NCBI RefSeq assembly: GCF_014649835.1
Contig: NZ_BMTU01000014.1
Location: forward strand, 1 to 64,000
Source: Streptomyces pilosus
Lineage (GTDB): Bacteria > Actinomycetota > Actinomycetes > Streptomycetales > Streptomycetaceae
Reading direction: 5' to 3'
DNA length: 64,000 nucleotides
Below, piece by piece: positions 44,031 through 53,190 of this stretch. The position numbers and the translations under genes are program-made. The notes below the pieces were generated by a model, which did not search any database, was not told the origin of the DNA, and saw only the letters and a program-made list of their open reading frames with translations. Each line of letters starts with the position of its first letter. Position 1 is the stretch's first letter.

Positions 44031-44064
44031 GGCACACCTTTCGGGGAGGCGGGAGGCCGGGACG

Positions 44065-45315
44065 TCAGCCGCGCAGCGCGCCGGCGCCGTCGGTGACGTA
44101 GCTGTGGGTGACCAGTGCGCCGAGCGTCACGGGACCGCGCACGTGCAGACGGCCGGTCGCGATGGCGATCTCGGTGCCCAGACCGAGGGTCGGGCCGTCG
44201 TGCAGCCGCAGCGAGCCGTTGACCACGACCATCGCGGCGTCGGCGCGGCGGCGGAAGGCGTCGATCACGTGCGGGTCCCGGGCGATGACCCCCTCCGTGT
44301 GCCCGGAGCCGTGGCGGCGGATGTGGTCCAGCGCGGCGTTCTCGTCGTCGACCGGCACGACGGCCACGACCGGGTCGAGGAACTCCCGGCCCAGATCGTG
44401 CGCGGCGAGGGGTTCGGTCTTGAGCGAGGAGGGGGCCAGAGCGCTCAGTTCGGGAGCCGTGTGCAGGGTCAGGTCCGTCTCCCGGCCCTCCAGCCCGCGA
44501 GCCAGCGCCTGGAGGTAGTCCCGGGCGACGGTGCGGTCGAGCAGCAGGGTCTCCACCGAGGTGCACCCGGCCGGCTCGGGCAGCTTGCTGTCCAGCGTGG
44601 CACGCACGGCGAGGTCCAGGTCGGCGCTGCGGTGGACGTAGAGGTGGTTGACGCCGCCGCCGCCGGCGATCAGCGGGATGGCACTGGTGCGGCAGTGCTC
44701 CACCAGCGCCGGGCTGCCGCGCGGAATGAGCACGTCCACCTGGTCGGGCCGCTGCAGCAGGGCCCGCAGCTGCCGGCGGTGCGGGTCGTCCAGCACCGTG
44801 ACGAGGCCGGTGGGCAGCCCCGCTCCGACCAGCGCGGCATGCACGGCCCGTTCGAGAGCGGCGTTGGTGGCGGCGGTCTCCTTGCCGCCGCGCAGCAGCA
44901 CCGCGTTTCCCACGGCAACCGGGAGGAGCGCGCCGTCCACGGTGACGGTGGGCCGCGCCTCGTAGACCATCAGGACGACGCCGAGGGGCCGGGGGACGCG
45001 GTGGACGTGCCGCGCCGCACCGGAGACGGGCACCTCGGTCTCCCGTACCGTCCGCAGCTCGTCCCGGGTCAGTGCGGTGAGTTCGGCCATCCGGTCCCGG
45101 TGGACGTCGGTCAGGCGCAGCCGCTGCACCAGCGTGGGCGACATGCCGAGCCGCTGGGCCGCGGCGACGTCCGCCGCGTTGGCCCTGGCGATCCGCGGCC
45201 AGTGCGACACGAGTTCCTCACCGAGCAGCCGGGCGTACCGGTCGTAGGCGGGGTCGCCCACGGGCGGGGCCGCGTCGAACGCCGCGCGGGCCCGGCTCAG
45301 GATGCCGTCAGGCAT
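44065..45315 (-). CDS. Glutamate-5-semialdehyde dehydrogenase (ProA)-like
   Basis: The 416-residue protein starts at ATG 45315, overlapping the thioesterase gene by 8 bases. It has the NADPH aldehyde dehydrogenase fold with LRGGKETAATNAALERAV, the catalytic Cys in EPAGCTSVETLLLD and GTEIAIATGRLHVRGP near the end, all ProA signatures. ProA normally reduces gamma-glutamyl phosphate for proline synthesis. There is no proB kinase in the window and all neighbours are biosynthetic. Its role here is probably making glutamate semialdehyde or a related aldehyde for the pathway. Confidence 0.85.
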   Translation of the reverse strand: MPDGILSRARAAFDAAPPVGDPAYDRYARLLGEELVSHWPRIARANAADVAAAQRLGMSPTLVQRLRLTDVHRDRMAELTALTRDELRTVRETEVPVSGAARHVHRVPRPLGVVLMVYEARPTVTVDGALLPVAVGNAVLLRGGKETAATNAALERAVHAALVGAGLPTGLVTVLDDPHRRQLRALLQRPDQVDVLIPRGSPALVEHCRTSAIPLIAGGGGVNHLYVHRSADLDLAVRATLDSKLPEPAGCTSVETLLLDRTVARDYLQALARGLEGRETDLTLHTAPELSALAPSSLKTEPLAAHDLGREFLDPVVAVVPVDDENAALDHIRRHGSGHTEGVIARDPHVIDAFRRRADAAMVVVNGSLRLHDGPTLGLGTEIAIATGRLHVRGPVTLGALVTHSYVTDGAGALRG

Positions 45316-46027
45316 GCCGCTCCTCCGTGCTCGTCAGGAAGTTCTTGAGGTGGTCCAGCAGAAGGGGCAGCCGTTCACCGTCGAAGGCGGTGAAGTGGTC
45401 GCCGGGCAGCGGTCGTACGGTCAGATCCGTGGCCACCTCGCGCCAGGCCGCCAGGTGGGCGTCGTTGTCCTCGTCCGCGCAGGGCATCAGCAGTGCGGGG
45501 CAGTCGTGGCGCACCTCGGCCCGGTAGGAGACGACGGCGTCCAGGTGGGCGTCCGCGGTCGCGGCGACGCGGTCGGCGGGGACGCCGCTGTCGTCGGCGG
45601 CGAGGGAGGCGCGGACCCGCTCGCGCCACCGCCGCGCAGCCGCCGGGTCCCGGTCGATGCGGGCGGCGGGGCTGTCGACCATCACCACCCGTGGCCGCCG
45701 TCCCTCCCCGGCCAGCCGTGCGGCCAGCTCCCAGGCGAGGACGCCGCCGAGCGACCAGCCGAACAACAGCCCCGGCGGCTCGGGGAGTTCCGTGAGCAGT
45801 GACCAGTAGCGGTCCGCCATGGCGGTGACGCTGCGGTCCGGCTCCTCTCCCGGCGCCAGTCCGTACCCGCGCAGGGCGAAGACCGGGCCGGACCGGCGCA
45901 GGGCGAACCCCACGCCCGTGTAGGCCCCGACACCACCGCCGGCGGCGTGGACGAGGACGCTGCACCTGCCGGCCCGGGGCCGGCCCATCGGCATGAGCAC
46001 CGGCTGGGCGACATCGGCGCGGTTCAT
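45308..46027 (-). CDS. Type II thioesterase (alpha/beta hydrolase)
   Basis: The 239-residue protein starts at ATG 46027 and opens the leftward operon. Motifs are VLVHAAGGGVGAY (oxyanion loop), the nucleophile elbow LLFGWSLGGVLAWELA, and the catalytic His in LPGDHFTAF. Stand-alone thioesterases of this type remove misloaded acyl groups from carrier proteins or release products. The distance from the divergent KamA gene (337 bases) suggests it is the first gene in its transcript. Confidence 0.85.
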   Translation of the reverse strand: MNRADVAQPVLMPMGRPRAGRCSVLVHAAGGGVGAYTGVGFALRRSGPVFALRGYGLAPGEEPDRSVTAMADRYWSLLTELPEPPGLLFGWSLGGVLAWELAARLAGEGRRPRVVMVDSPAARIDRDPAAARRWRERVRASLAADDSGVPADRVAATADAHLDAVVSYRAEVRHDCPALLMPCADEDNDAHLAAWREVATDLTVRPLPGDHFTAFDGERLPLLLDHLKNFLTSTEERHA

Positions 46028-46364
46028 GGTGTGCGTCCGCGACGCGGGCAACCGATCATCAATGATCTTTCCTTCCGCACTCAACGGTTTCGACGAGAAG
46101 CGAATGCCGCACCACCCGCCTTTCAAACGAATTCCGTTCGCGCGCCATAAAGAACTCTTATCGTCCTCGGTCAAGGAATTTATGGAGGCAGGTCAAGGGG
46201 CGTAATTCGGCACTCTTATCGGTTCCATGCGGAGTCTTTATGCCTTCGGGAACGAACTCGAATCAACCAATCCCGTACGGGTAACCGGCGCTGGACGCCA
46301 AGACCGCCGACTGGGGTCGGCCCGTCGTCGCCCAGTTATTCCGCCGAATTCAGAGGGACCCCGT
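46028..46364. promoter_or_regulatory. 337-base divergent control region of the biosynthetic operons
   Basis: It lies between the thioesterase and KamA start codons and is distinctly less GC-rich than the genes. It contains the near-perfect palindrome AACGAATTCCGTT (46126-46138). It also holds two copies of ACTCTTATCG (46154-46163 and 46212-46221) that bracket two copies of GGTCAAGG (46169-46176 and 46191-46198). These could be sites for a regulator such as the LysR protein. Exact promoters were not resolved. Confidence 0.55.
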
Positions 46365-47681
46365 ATGACACTGATGCTCGACCAGCCGGTCGGCACTACC
46401 CGCTTCCGCGCCTTCGGTCCGCGGCAGATCGATGACATCGTCCGGCGCCACGGGCTTTCCCCGGAGCTGCGGGACGGGATCGCACTGCTGGCACACGTCC
46501 TGCCGTTCCGCGTCAACGAGTACGTACTCGAGGAACTGATCGACTGGACGGATCCGGCACAGGACCCGCTCTTCCGTCTGGTCTTCCCGCAGCGGGGCAT
46601 GCTCCCCGAGGACGACGAGCGCTCCCTGGAATCGCTCGTGCGCGCCGGGGCGACGAAGCGCGAGCTGGCCGCCGAGGTCGCACGGATCCGGGCCGGACTC
46701 AACCCCCACCCCTCCGGACAGCGCGAGTACAACGTGCCCGTGCACGAGGGCGAACGGCTGGCCGGCCTGCAGCACAAGTACCGCGAGACGGTGCTGTACT
46801 TCCCGACGCAGGGACAGTCCTGTCACTCGTTCTGCACCTACTGCTTCCGGTGGGCGCAGTTCGTGGGCGACCCGTCCCTGCGATTCGCCGCCCCCGGTCC
46901 GGACCCACTCGTCCGCTACCTGCACCAGCATCCCGAGGTCAGCGACGTGCTGGTGACGGGCGGCGACCCGATGGTGATGAGCACCGACCGTCTCACCGGG
47001 CACCTGGAGCCGCTGCTCGGCGTGGACAGCGTCGACACCGTCCGCATCGGCACCAAGTCGCTGGCCTACTGGCCGCAGCGCTTCGTGACCGACGCGGACG
47101 CCGACTCGCTGCTGCGTCTCTTCGAACGGATCGTGGCCGCGGGCAAACAGGTCGCCGTCATGGCCCACTTCACCCACCCCCGCGAGCTGCACACCGCCCG
47201 GGTGACCGAGGCCGTGCGGCGGATCCGGGCCACGGGAGCGGTGGTCTACTGCCAGGCCCCGATGGTCGCGCACATCAACGACGACGCCGATACCTGGGCC
47301 TCCATGTGGAAGTCCGAACTGGCGCTCGGCGCGGTCCCCTACTACATGTTCGTCGAACGCGACACCGGCCCCTACGACTACTTCAAGGTGCCGCTGGCCC
47401 GCGCGACGGAGATCTTCCACACCGCCTACCGCACCCTGCCGGGACTCGCCCGCACCGTACGCGGCCCGGTGATGTCCACCACGCCCGGCAAGGTCGTGGT
47501 GGACGGTGTCGAGACCTTCGGCGACGGCCGGTTCTTCCAGCTGCGGCTGGCGCAGGCCCGCAACCCCGCCCTGGTCGGCCGGCCCTTCCGGGCGCACTAC
47601 GACCCCACCGCCACCTGGCTGAGCGATCTGGAGATCGCGGCGGACACGCCCCAGGACATCCGGGAGGCGCTGCGGCCGTGA
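46365..47681 (+). CDS. KamA-family radical SAM aminomutase
   Basis: ATG 46365 follows GAGGGA and gives 438 residues. The [4Fe-4S] motif is C153-x3-C157-x2-C160 (SCHSFCTYCFRW), and a C-terminal PGKVVVDG segment matches the PLP-lysine region of lysine 2,3-aminomutases. Such enzymes move an alpha-amino group to the beta carbon of lysine, glutamate or arginine. The substrate cannot be named from sequence alone. The gene heads the rightward operon, so its beta-amino acid is probably an early building block. Confidence 0.85.
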   Translation: MTLMLDQPVGTTRFRAFGPRQIDDIVRRHGLSPELRDGIALLAHVLPFRVNEYVLEELIDWTDPAQDPLFRLVFPQRGMLPEDDERSLESLVRAGATKRELAAEVARIRAGLNPHPSGQREYNVPVHEGERLAGLQHKYRETVLYFPTQGQSCHSFCTYCFRWAQFVGDPSLRFAAPGPDPLVRYLHQHPEVSDVLVTGGDPMVMSTDRLTGHLEPLLGVDSVDTVRIGTKSLAYWPQRFVTDADADSLLRLFERIVAAGKQVAVMAHFTHPRELHTARVTEAVRRIRATGAVVYCQAPMVAHINDDADTWASMWKSELALGAVPYYMFVERDTGPYDYFKVPLARATEIFHTAYRTLPGLARTVRGPVMSTTPGKVVVDGVETFGDGRFFQLRLAQARNPALVGRPFRAHYDPTATWLSDLEIAADTPQDIREALRP

Positions 47682-48931
47682 ACGCCTCGATGTCGCCCAA
47701 CCTCGCCCTCAACGAGGAGGTCGCACGGCTGCGGGCCGAAGGCCGGTCCGTCGTTCACCTCGGCTTCGGCGAGTCCCGGCTGCCCGCCTTCGCCCCCCTG
47801 GTGGAGCAACTGCGCGCGGGCGCCCACCGCAACGCCTACGGGCCCGTGGCCGGAGCGCCGGACGCGCTCGCCTCGCTCGCCGGCTACTTCGAGCGCCGCG
47901 GCCTGCCCACCGGGCCGCACGAGGTCCTGCTCGGGCCCGGCAGCAAGCCGCTGCTCATGGCACTGAACCTGGTCCTGCCCGGGGACGTGCTCCTGCCGCG
48001 TCCCAGCTGGAACTCCTACGAGCCGCAGGCCCGCATGGCGGGGAAGAGGGTGTACGGCGTCCCGATCCCCGCGGAGTGCGGCGGCATCCCCGACCCGGAC
48101 GCCCTGCCGGAGACCATCGAACGCGCCCGCCGGACCGGGGGCGACCCGCGCATCGTCGTGCTCACGCTCCCCGACAACCCGACCGGCACGCTCGCCACCG
48201 CCGCGCTGGTCGAGCGGGTGTGCCGCATCGCCGAAGCGGAGGACCTCGTCGTCGTCTCGGACGAGATCTACCGCGACGTCATGCACCGGCCGGACGCACC
48301 CTTCCTCAGCCCCGCCGAAGTGGCGCCCGACCGCACCGTGGTGACCACCGGACTGTCCAAGTCGCTGGCACTCGGCGGCTGGCGCGTCGGCGGACTGCGG
48401 GTGCCCCCCGGCGCACGGGGGCGGGACCTGCGCGACCGTCTGGTCGCCGTCGCCAGCGACCTGTGGTCCACGTTGTCGGGCCCGATGCAGCAGGTCGCCG
48501 CGTACGCCTTCGGCGACCCGCCCGAGATCCGGCAGCGGCTGGCGGCGAGCGCCCGGCTGCACGGCGCCGTGGCCCGTGCCGTGCACGCCGCGGCGGTGGC
48601 CGCGGGAGCCACCTGCCGGCCGCCCACCGGGGCGTTCTACGTCTACCCCGACTTCGAGCCCCGGCGCGCAGCACTGGCCCGGCGGGGGATCGACGGATCG
48701 GCGGCGCTCGCCCGCCACCTGCTGGACGAGCGGGGCCTGGCCGTCCTCGCGGGACACCATCTCGGCGACGACCCCGGCGCCCTGCGCTTCAAGGCCGCCA
48801 CCAGCATGCTCTACGGCGACACCGACGAGGAGCAGGAGGCCGCCCTCGCCGCTCCCGACCCGCTCGCCCTGCCGCACGTCGCCGACGCCCTCGTCCGCGT
48901 CGCAGAAGGCTTCGCCGAACTCGGCGACTGA
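47678..48931 (+). CDS. Class I/II PLP aminotransferase
   Basis: GTG 47678 overlaps the KamA stop (GTGA), giving 417 residues. The fold-type I motifs are visible: LPDNPTGTLA, VVSDEIYRDVMH and the PLP-lysine segment TTGLSKSLALGGWRVGG. The substrate is unknown. Tight coupling to KamA suggests it acts on the aminomutase product or supplies its substrate. A class III aminotransferase occurs further along the operon. Confidence 0.83.
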   Translation: MNASMSPNLALNEEVARLRAEGRSVVHLGFGESRLPAFAPLVEQLRAGAHRNAYGPVAGAPDALASLAGYFERRGLPTGPHEVLLGPGSKPLLMALNLVLPGDVLLPRPSWNSYEPQARMAGKRVYGVPIPAECGGIPDPDALPETIERARRTGGDPRIVVLTLPDNPTGTLATAALVERVCRIAEAEDLVVVSDEIYRDVMHRPDAPFLSPAEVAPDRTVVTTGLSKSLALGGWRVGGLRVPPGARGRDLRDRLVAVASDLWSTLSGPMQQVAAYAFGDPPEIRQRLAASARLHGAVARAVHAAAVAAGATCRPPTGAFYVYPDFEPRRAALARRGIDGSAALARHLLDERGLAVLAGHHLGDDPGALRFKAATSMLYGDTDEEQEAALAAPDPLALPHVADALVRVAEGFAELGD

Positions 48932-48949
48932 CCAGATCCGGGAGACATC

Positions 48950-49216
48950 ATGGAGACACCCGACGTACGCGCGGTCGTCACCGCCCACACCGCCGAGGTC
49001 CTCGGCACCGACCACGCCGACCTGTCGAGCGCCGGCGCACTGACCGACCTGCCCACGTTCAGCTCCTTCCGCATCGTGGAGATCGTCGAGCGAATCGAGG
49101 AGGAACTCGACACCGAGGTGGAGGCGAGCGAACTCACCCCGGACAACCTCAGCCGTCTGGACACGCTCGTCGCCCTCTTCGAGCGGACCCTGCGCGCCGA
49201 CGGGGTGCCCGGATGA
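48950..49216 (+). CDS. Acyl/peptidyl carrier protein 3
   Basis: The 88-residue protein starts at ATG 48950. TDLPTFSSFRIVEIVERIEEEL is the phosphopantetheine region; Ser39 is the probable site (Ser38 is adjacent). Lacking the usual D-x-G before it, it is the most diverged of the three carriers. It overlaps the downstream ACAD-fold gene by 4 bases, mirroring the pairing of carrier 1 with ACAD 1. Confidence 0.75.
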   Translation: METPDVRAVVTAHTAEVLGTDHADLSSAGALTDLPTFSSFRIVEIVERIEEELDTEVEASELTPDNLSRLDTLVALFERTLRADGVPG

Positions 49217-50394
49217 CCGTCACCGACCTCCCCCGTACGGCGTGGCGGCCCGCCGACCTCGAACGCGCCGTGTCCGAGGTCGAGACGGAGGCCGCCCGCC
49301 ACGCCGAGAGCTGCGACCGCGAGGCGCGCTTCCCCACCGAGGCGCTGGAGGCCATGCGCCGCACCGGCCTCCTCGGTCTCCTCGTGCCCACCGAGGACGG
49401 CGGCCCCGGCGGAGGCACGGACGACCTGCTGGCCGTGAGCAACCGGCTCTCCCGCACCTGCATGTCCGTCGGCATGATCTTCACCATGCACTGCCAGCAG
49501 GTCGCCGCGGTCGTCCGGGACGGCGGCCCCCTGCGGGAGCGGTTGCTGCCCCGCATCGTACGCGGCGAGCTCTACCTGGCCTCCGTGACCACCGAGGCCG
49601 CCACCGGCGGACACCTGCTGTCCTCCGGGTCCTCGCTGACGGCCTCCGGCGACACCGTCCTCCGCGTGGACCGCTTCGCCCCCGTGGTGACCGGAGGCGC
49701 TCACGCCGACGGATTCCTCATCACCGCCCTGGCACCCGACGCCGCGTCCCCGTCCCGGCTGTCGCTGGTGTACGCCGAGCGCGACCAGCTCACCGTCACG
49801 GTACGGGGGGAGTGGAACCCGATGGGCATGCGCGCGACCCACAGCGCGCCCCTGCACCTGACCGGTGAGATCCCCCGCGACCAGGTCATCGGTGAGCACG
49901 GGGCGTTCCGGGACATCGCGGTCCGCACCTTCGCGCCACTGGCCCACCTCGGCTGGGCAGCGTGCTGGCAGGGCGCGGCCGACGGCGCACTCCAGCGCGT
50001 CGTGACGCTGCTGCGGGCCGAGCGGCACCGCCGCGACCTCGACTCGCCGCTGCTGCTCACCCGCCTCTCGCGGGCCCGCCAACGCCTGGACACGGTGCAC
50101 GCGCTGATCCGGTACGCCGCGTCGGTCCTCGACTCGGCCGAGGACGTCACGAGCGCGCCGGTGCAACTCCTCGTCAACGCCGTGAAACTGACCGCCTCCG
50201 AGCTGTGCCCGGCGGCGGCGGAGGAGCTGACGGACCTGGTGGGCATGCGCCACGGCTACCTGCGCGACTCGCCGACCGGCCTCGAACGGACGCTGCGCGA
50301 CCTGCGGTCCGCCCCGCTGAACTACAGCAACGACCGCCTGCACGCGGCGGACGGCGTGCTGACCCTCATGGACCGGGAGGTCCGCCATGTCTGA
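49213..50394 (+). CDS. Acyl-CoA dehydrogenase-fold flavoprotein 2
   Basis: ATG 49213 gives 393 residues. The N-terminal helical domain (LEAMRRTGLLGLLVPTEDGGPGGG), middle beta domain (LYLASVTTEAATGG, GEWNPMGMRATHSAPL) and C-terminal helices match ACADs. The C-terminal part runs PLNYSNDRLHAADG with no catalytic YEGT-like Glu. As with the 40172 protein, oxidation of a carrier-bound amino acid or flavin-dependent hydroxylation are both possible. It overlaps the next adenylation gene by 8 bases. Confidence 0.78.
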   Translation: MTVTDLPRTAWRPADLERAVSEVETEAARHAESCDREARFPTEALEAMRRTGLLGLLVPTEDGGPGGGTDDLLAVSNRLSRTCMSVGMIFTMHCQQVAAVVRDGGPLRERLLPRIVRGELYLASVTTEAATGGHLLSSGSSLTASGDTVLRVDRFAPVVTGGAHADGFLITALAPDAASPSRLSLVYAERDQLTVTVRGEWNPMGMRATHSAPLHLTGEIPRDQVIGEHGAFRDIAVRTFAPLAHLGWAACWQGAADGALQRVVTLLRAERHRRDLDSPLLLTRLSRARQRLDTVHALIRYAASVLDSAEDVTSAPVQLLVNAVKLTASELCPAAAEELTDLVGMRHGYLRDSPTGLERTLRDLRSAPLNYSNDRLHAADGVLTLMDREVRHV

Positions 50395-51916
50395 CTCGCT
50401 GTTCGACCTGTTCGCGGCAAGCGCACGGCAACACCCGGACCGGCCCGCCCTGAGCGTGGCCGGCACGACCCTCACCTACCGGGAGCTGGACCGGGCCGCC
50501 GCACGCCTCGCCGCCCATCTCGGCCCGGTCCCACCGGGAGCCCGCATCGGGCTGCTGGCCTCCCGCTCGCCCCTGGCGTACGCCGGATACCTGGCCGTGC
50601 TGCGCACCGGCGCGACCGTGGTCCCGCTCAACCCGGTCTTCCCCGCGCAGCGCAACGCCGCGATCGCCGCCCGGGCCGGCCTGCGCACCGTGCTCACCGA
50701 CACCGCGCTGCGGGACCTGACGCGCGAGAGCGCGGTCCCGCTCACCCTGGCGACGGCGGACGGCACACCGTCGGGGCACCGCGCCCCGACGGCGTCGGCC
50801 GGCGGAGCCACGGCCACGACCGCCGACCCCGTCGAGGCCCCCGCGTACATCCTCTTCACCTCCGGATCGACCGGAGTCCCCAAGGGCCTGCCCATCGCGC
50901 ACGGCAACGTGCTCCCCTACATCGCCCACCAGGTGGAGCGCTACGAGGTCGCCCCGGGGGACCGGCTGAGCCAGACCTTCGACCTGACCTTCGACCCGTC
51001 CGTGTTCGACATGTTCGTCACGTGGGCCGCCGGCGCCACCCTGGTCGTGCCGCAGCGGGAGGACCTCGCGGACCCGGCCGCCTTCGCCCGGGCGAACCGG
51101 CTCACGCACTGGTTCTCCGTGCCGTCGGTGGTCTCGCTGGCCGCACGCATGCGCAGACTGCCGGAGGGGTGCCTGCCCGACCTCCGGTGGGGTCTCTTCG
51201 CGGGGGAGCAGCTGACCCTCAAACAGGCGGCCGCCTGGCACCGGGCCGCACCCCGGGCGGTCGTCGAGAACCTCTACGGTCCCACCGAGCTCACCGTGAC
51301 CTGCACCGCCCACCGCCTGCCGGCCGACCCGGCCGACTGGCCGAGGACCCGCAACGGCTCCGTCCCGATCGGCCGCCGCCTGCCGCACCTGGAGCACGTC
51401 GTCCTGGACGACACGGGCAGCCCCGCGGGCGAGGGAGAGCTGTGCGTACGCGGCGTGCAGCGCTTCGCCGGCTACCTCGACCCGGAGAACAACGCCGGCC
51501 GCTTCGTCGACTGGGAGCCCGGCACCGGCGCCCGCGTCCACGACACGCACGACTCCCCGGCGGCGCGGCTGTGGTACCGCACCGGCGACCGGGTCGTGGA
51601 GGAGGACGGCGTGCTGACGCACCTGGGCCGCCTGGACTCCCAGGTGCAGGTCCACGGCTACCGCGTGGAACTGGGCGAGGTCGAGGCGGCCCTCGGCAGC
51701 CACCCCGGTGTCGAGGACGCCGCGGTCGTCTTCGACGGTGCCGACCTCAGGGCCCTCTACGTGGGCGACGCGGTGCCGGTGGCGGACCTGGCCGGCTGGG
51801 TGGCGGGCCGGCTGCCCGCCTACATGGTCCCCGGACGGTTCCTGCGGGTGGACCGCTTCCCGCTCAACGACAACGGCAAGCTCGACCGCAAGAGGCTGGA
51901 GACGCTGGCATGCTGA
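50387..51916 (+). CDS. Stand-alone adenylation enzyme B (NRPS-type)
   Basis: The 509-residue ANL protein has A3 YILFTSGSTGVPKGL, A4 FDPSVFDMF, A5 NLYGPTELTV, A7 YRTGDRVVEE, A8 GRLDSQVQVHGYRVELGEVEA and A10 NDNGKLDRKR with catalytic Lys. The Asp at the start of the specificity pocket again suggests an alpha-amino acid. It probably loads carrier protein 3 encoded two genes upstream. It overlaps its neighbours by 8 and 7 bases. Confidence 0.85.
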   Translation: MSDSLFDLFAASARQHPDRPALSVAGTTLTYRELDRAAARLAAHLGPVPPGARIGLLASRSPLAYAGYLAVLRTGATVVPLNPVFPAQRNAAIAARAGLRTVLTDTALRDLTRESAVPLTLATADGTPSGHRAPTASAGGATATTADPVEAPAYILFTSGSTGVPKGLPIAHGNVLPYIAHQVERYEVAPGDRLSQTFDLTFDPSVFDMFVTWAAGATLVVPQREDLADPAAFARANRLTHWFSVPSVVSLAARMRRLPEGCLPDLRWGLFAGEQLTLKQAAAWHRAAPRAVVENLYGPTELTVTCTAHRLPADPADWPRTRNGSVPIGRRLPHLEHVVLDDTGSPAGEGELCVRGVQRFAGYLDPENNAGRFVDWEPGTGARVHDTHDSPAARLWYRTGDRVVEEDGVLTHLGRLDSQVQVHGYRVELGEVEAALGSHPGVEDAAVVFDGADLRALYVGDAVPVADLAGWVAGRLPAYMVPGRFLRVDRFPLNDNGKLDRKRLETLAC

Positions 51917-53190
51917 GGAACGAACACGACGCACTCTGGCACAACTCGCTGACGCCGCGGACCGTCCGGGACGGCGGTTTCGACGCCACCGCCGTCGTGC
52001 ACGGCAAGGGGTGCCGCCTCCAGGACGCCGCCGGCAACTGGTACCTGGACGCGCGGGCCGCGATGTGGAACACGACCCTCGGCTACAGCTGCGACCGGAT
52101 CGTGGACGCCGTCACCGAACAGCTCCGCCGGCTGCCGGTGGCCCAGATCATCCGCTACGACGAGCCGGCCGAGGTCTCCCTGCGCTATGCCCGCCGGCTG
52201 GTCGCCGAACTGCCCGACCCTCTCAACCACGTCCGTTTCGGCAGCACCGGTTCGCAGATGACCAGCGCCGCGGTGCTCATGTCGCGCTTCGTGCGCAAGG
52301 TCCGCGGCGAGACGCAGCGCGTCAAGGTCCTCGCCTTCACCAACGGCTACCACGGCACCGGGGGCCTGGCCGGTGCGCTCACCGGCGAACGCCAGATGCA
52401 CGCGCTGCAGGCCCCGCTCGCCCCGGAGGTGCACCATGTCCGGCCCTGGGACCTCGAGGCCCTGGAACGGGCCGTGGAGCGGCGCGGGCCGGAGAACATC
52501 ACCGCCGTGATCGTGGAGCCGATCATGGGGACCGACGTCGTGCCTGCCCCCGAAGGGGCTCTCGCCCGCATCCGGGAACTGTGCGACCGGCACGGCATCC
52601 ACTTGATCGCCGACGAGGTCACCACGGGGTTCGGCCGCACGGGCGCGATGTCGGTGATGGCCGCCCAGGGCGTCCTGCCCGACATGCTGGTGCTCGGCAA
52701 GGGCATCACCTCCGGGTACTTTCCGCTGGCGGCCCTGGCCTGCTCGGACGCCGTCTTCGACGAGGCCGTCTCCCGTCCCGAGTACACGTTCCCGCACGGC
52801 TGCACCGCCGACGGCCATCCCGCCGCCATGGTCGCCGGCCTGGCCGTCCTGGAGGAACTGGCCGACGGCGTCCTGCTGGAACGGGTGCGGACGACCGGGG
52901 CGGAGATCCGCCGGCGACTGCGCGCGGCGGCCGCGGAGATCCCGCTGATCCACGACGTGCGCGGCGAGGGCCTGATGATCGGCGTCGAGCTGCGCCGGGA
53001 GTCGGGCCGCCCGGGCGAGCGCGAGATGGCGCGGATACGTGACGCGTGCAAGGCCGCCGGTCTGCTGCTGACCAGCACCAACAACACGCTCGTGCTGATG
53101 CCCCCGCTCGTGCTCGCGGAGGAGGAGGCCATCGAGCTGGTGGAGCGGCTGACGAGCGCCCTGCGTACCGTCGCCGGGCACGGCTCGTGA
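51910..53190 (+). CDS. Class III PLP aminotransferase
   Basis: ATG 51910 gives 426 residues. Markers are RFGSTGSQMTSAAVLMSR (cofactor phosphate loop), AVIVEPIMG, the DEVTTGFGRTG signature and the PLP-lysine MLVLGKGITSGYFPLAAL. Class III enzymes typically transaminate omega-amino groups or aldehydes, such as ornithine, GABA or glutamate semialdehyde. It could therefore act on the aldehyde made by the ProA-like enzyme. That link is inference. Confidence 0.83.
   Translation: MLRNEHDALWHNSLTPRTVRDGGFDATAVVHGKGCRLQDAAGNWYLDARAAMWNTTLGYSCDRIVDAVTEQLRRLPVAQIIRYDEPAEVSLRYARRLVAELPDPLNHVRFGSTGSQMTSAAVLMSRFVRKVRGETQRVKVLAFTNGYHGTGGLAGALTGERQMHALQAPLAPEVHHVRPWDLEALERAVERRGPENITAVIVEPIMGTDVVPAPEGALARIRELCDRHGIHLIADEVTTGFGRTGAMSVMAAQGVLPDMLVLGKGITSGYFPLAALACSDAVFDEAVSRPEYTFPHGCTADGHPAAMVAGLAVLEELADGVLLERVRTTGAEIRRRLRAAAAEIPLIHDVRGEGLMIGVELRRESGRPGEREMARIRDACKAAGLLLTSTNNTLVLMPPLVLAEEEAIELVERLTSALRTVAGHGS

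Noticed and set aside
42520..45348. A very long rightward open frame (942 codons) opposite the carrier, TrpB-like and ProA genes
   Set aside because: The complementary strand has three complete genes with full motifs; the long frame has none.
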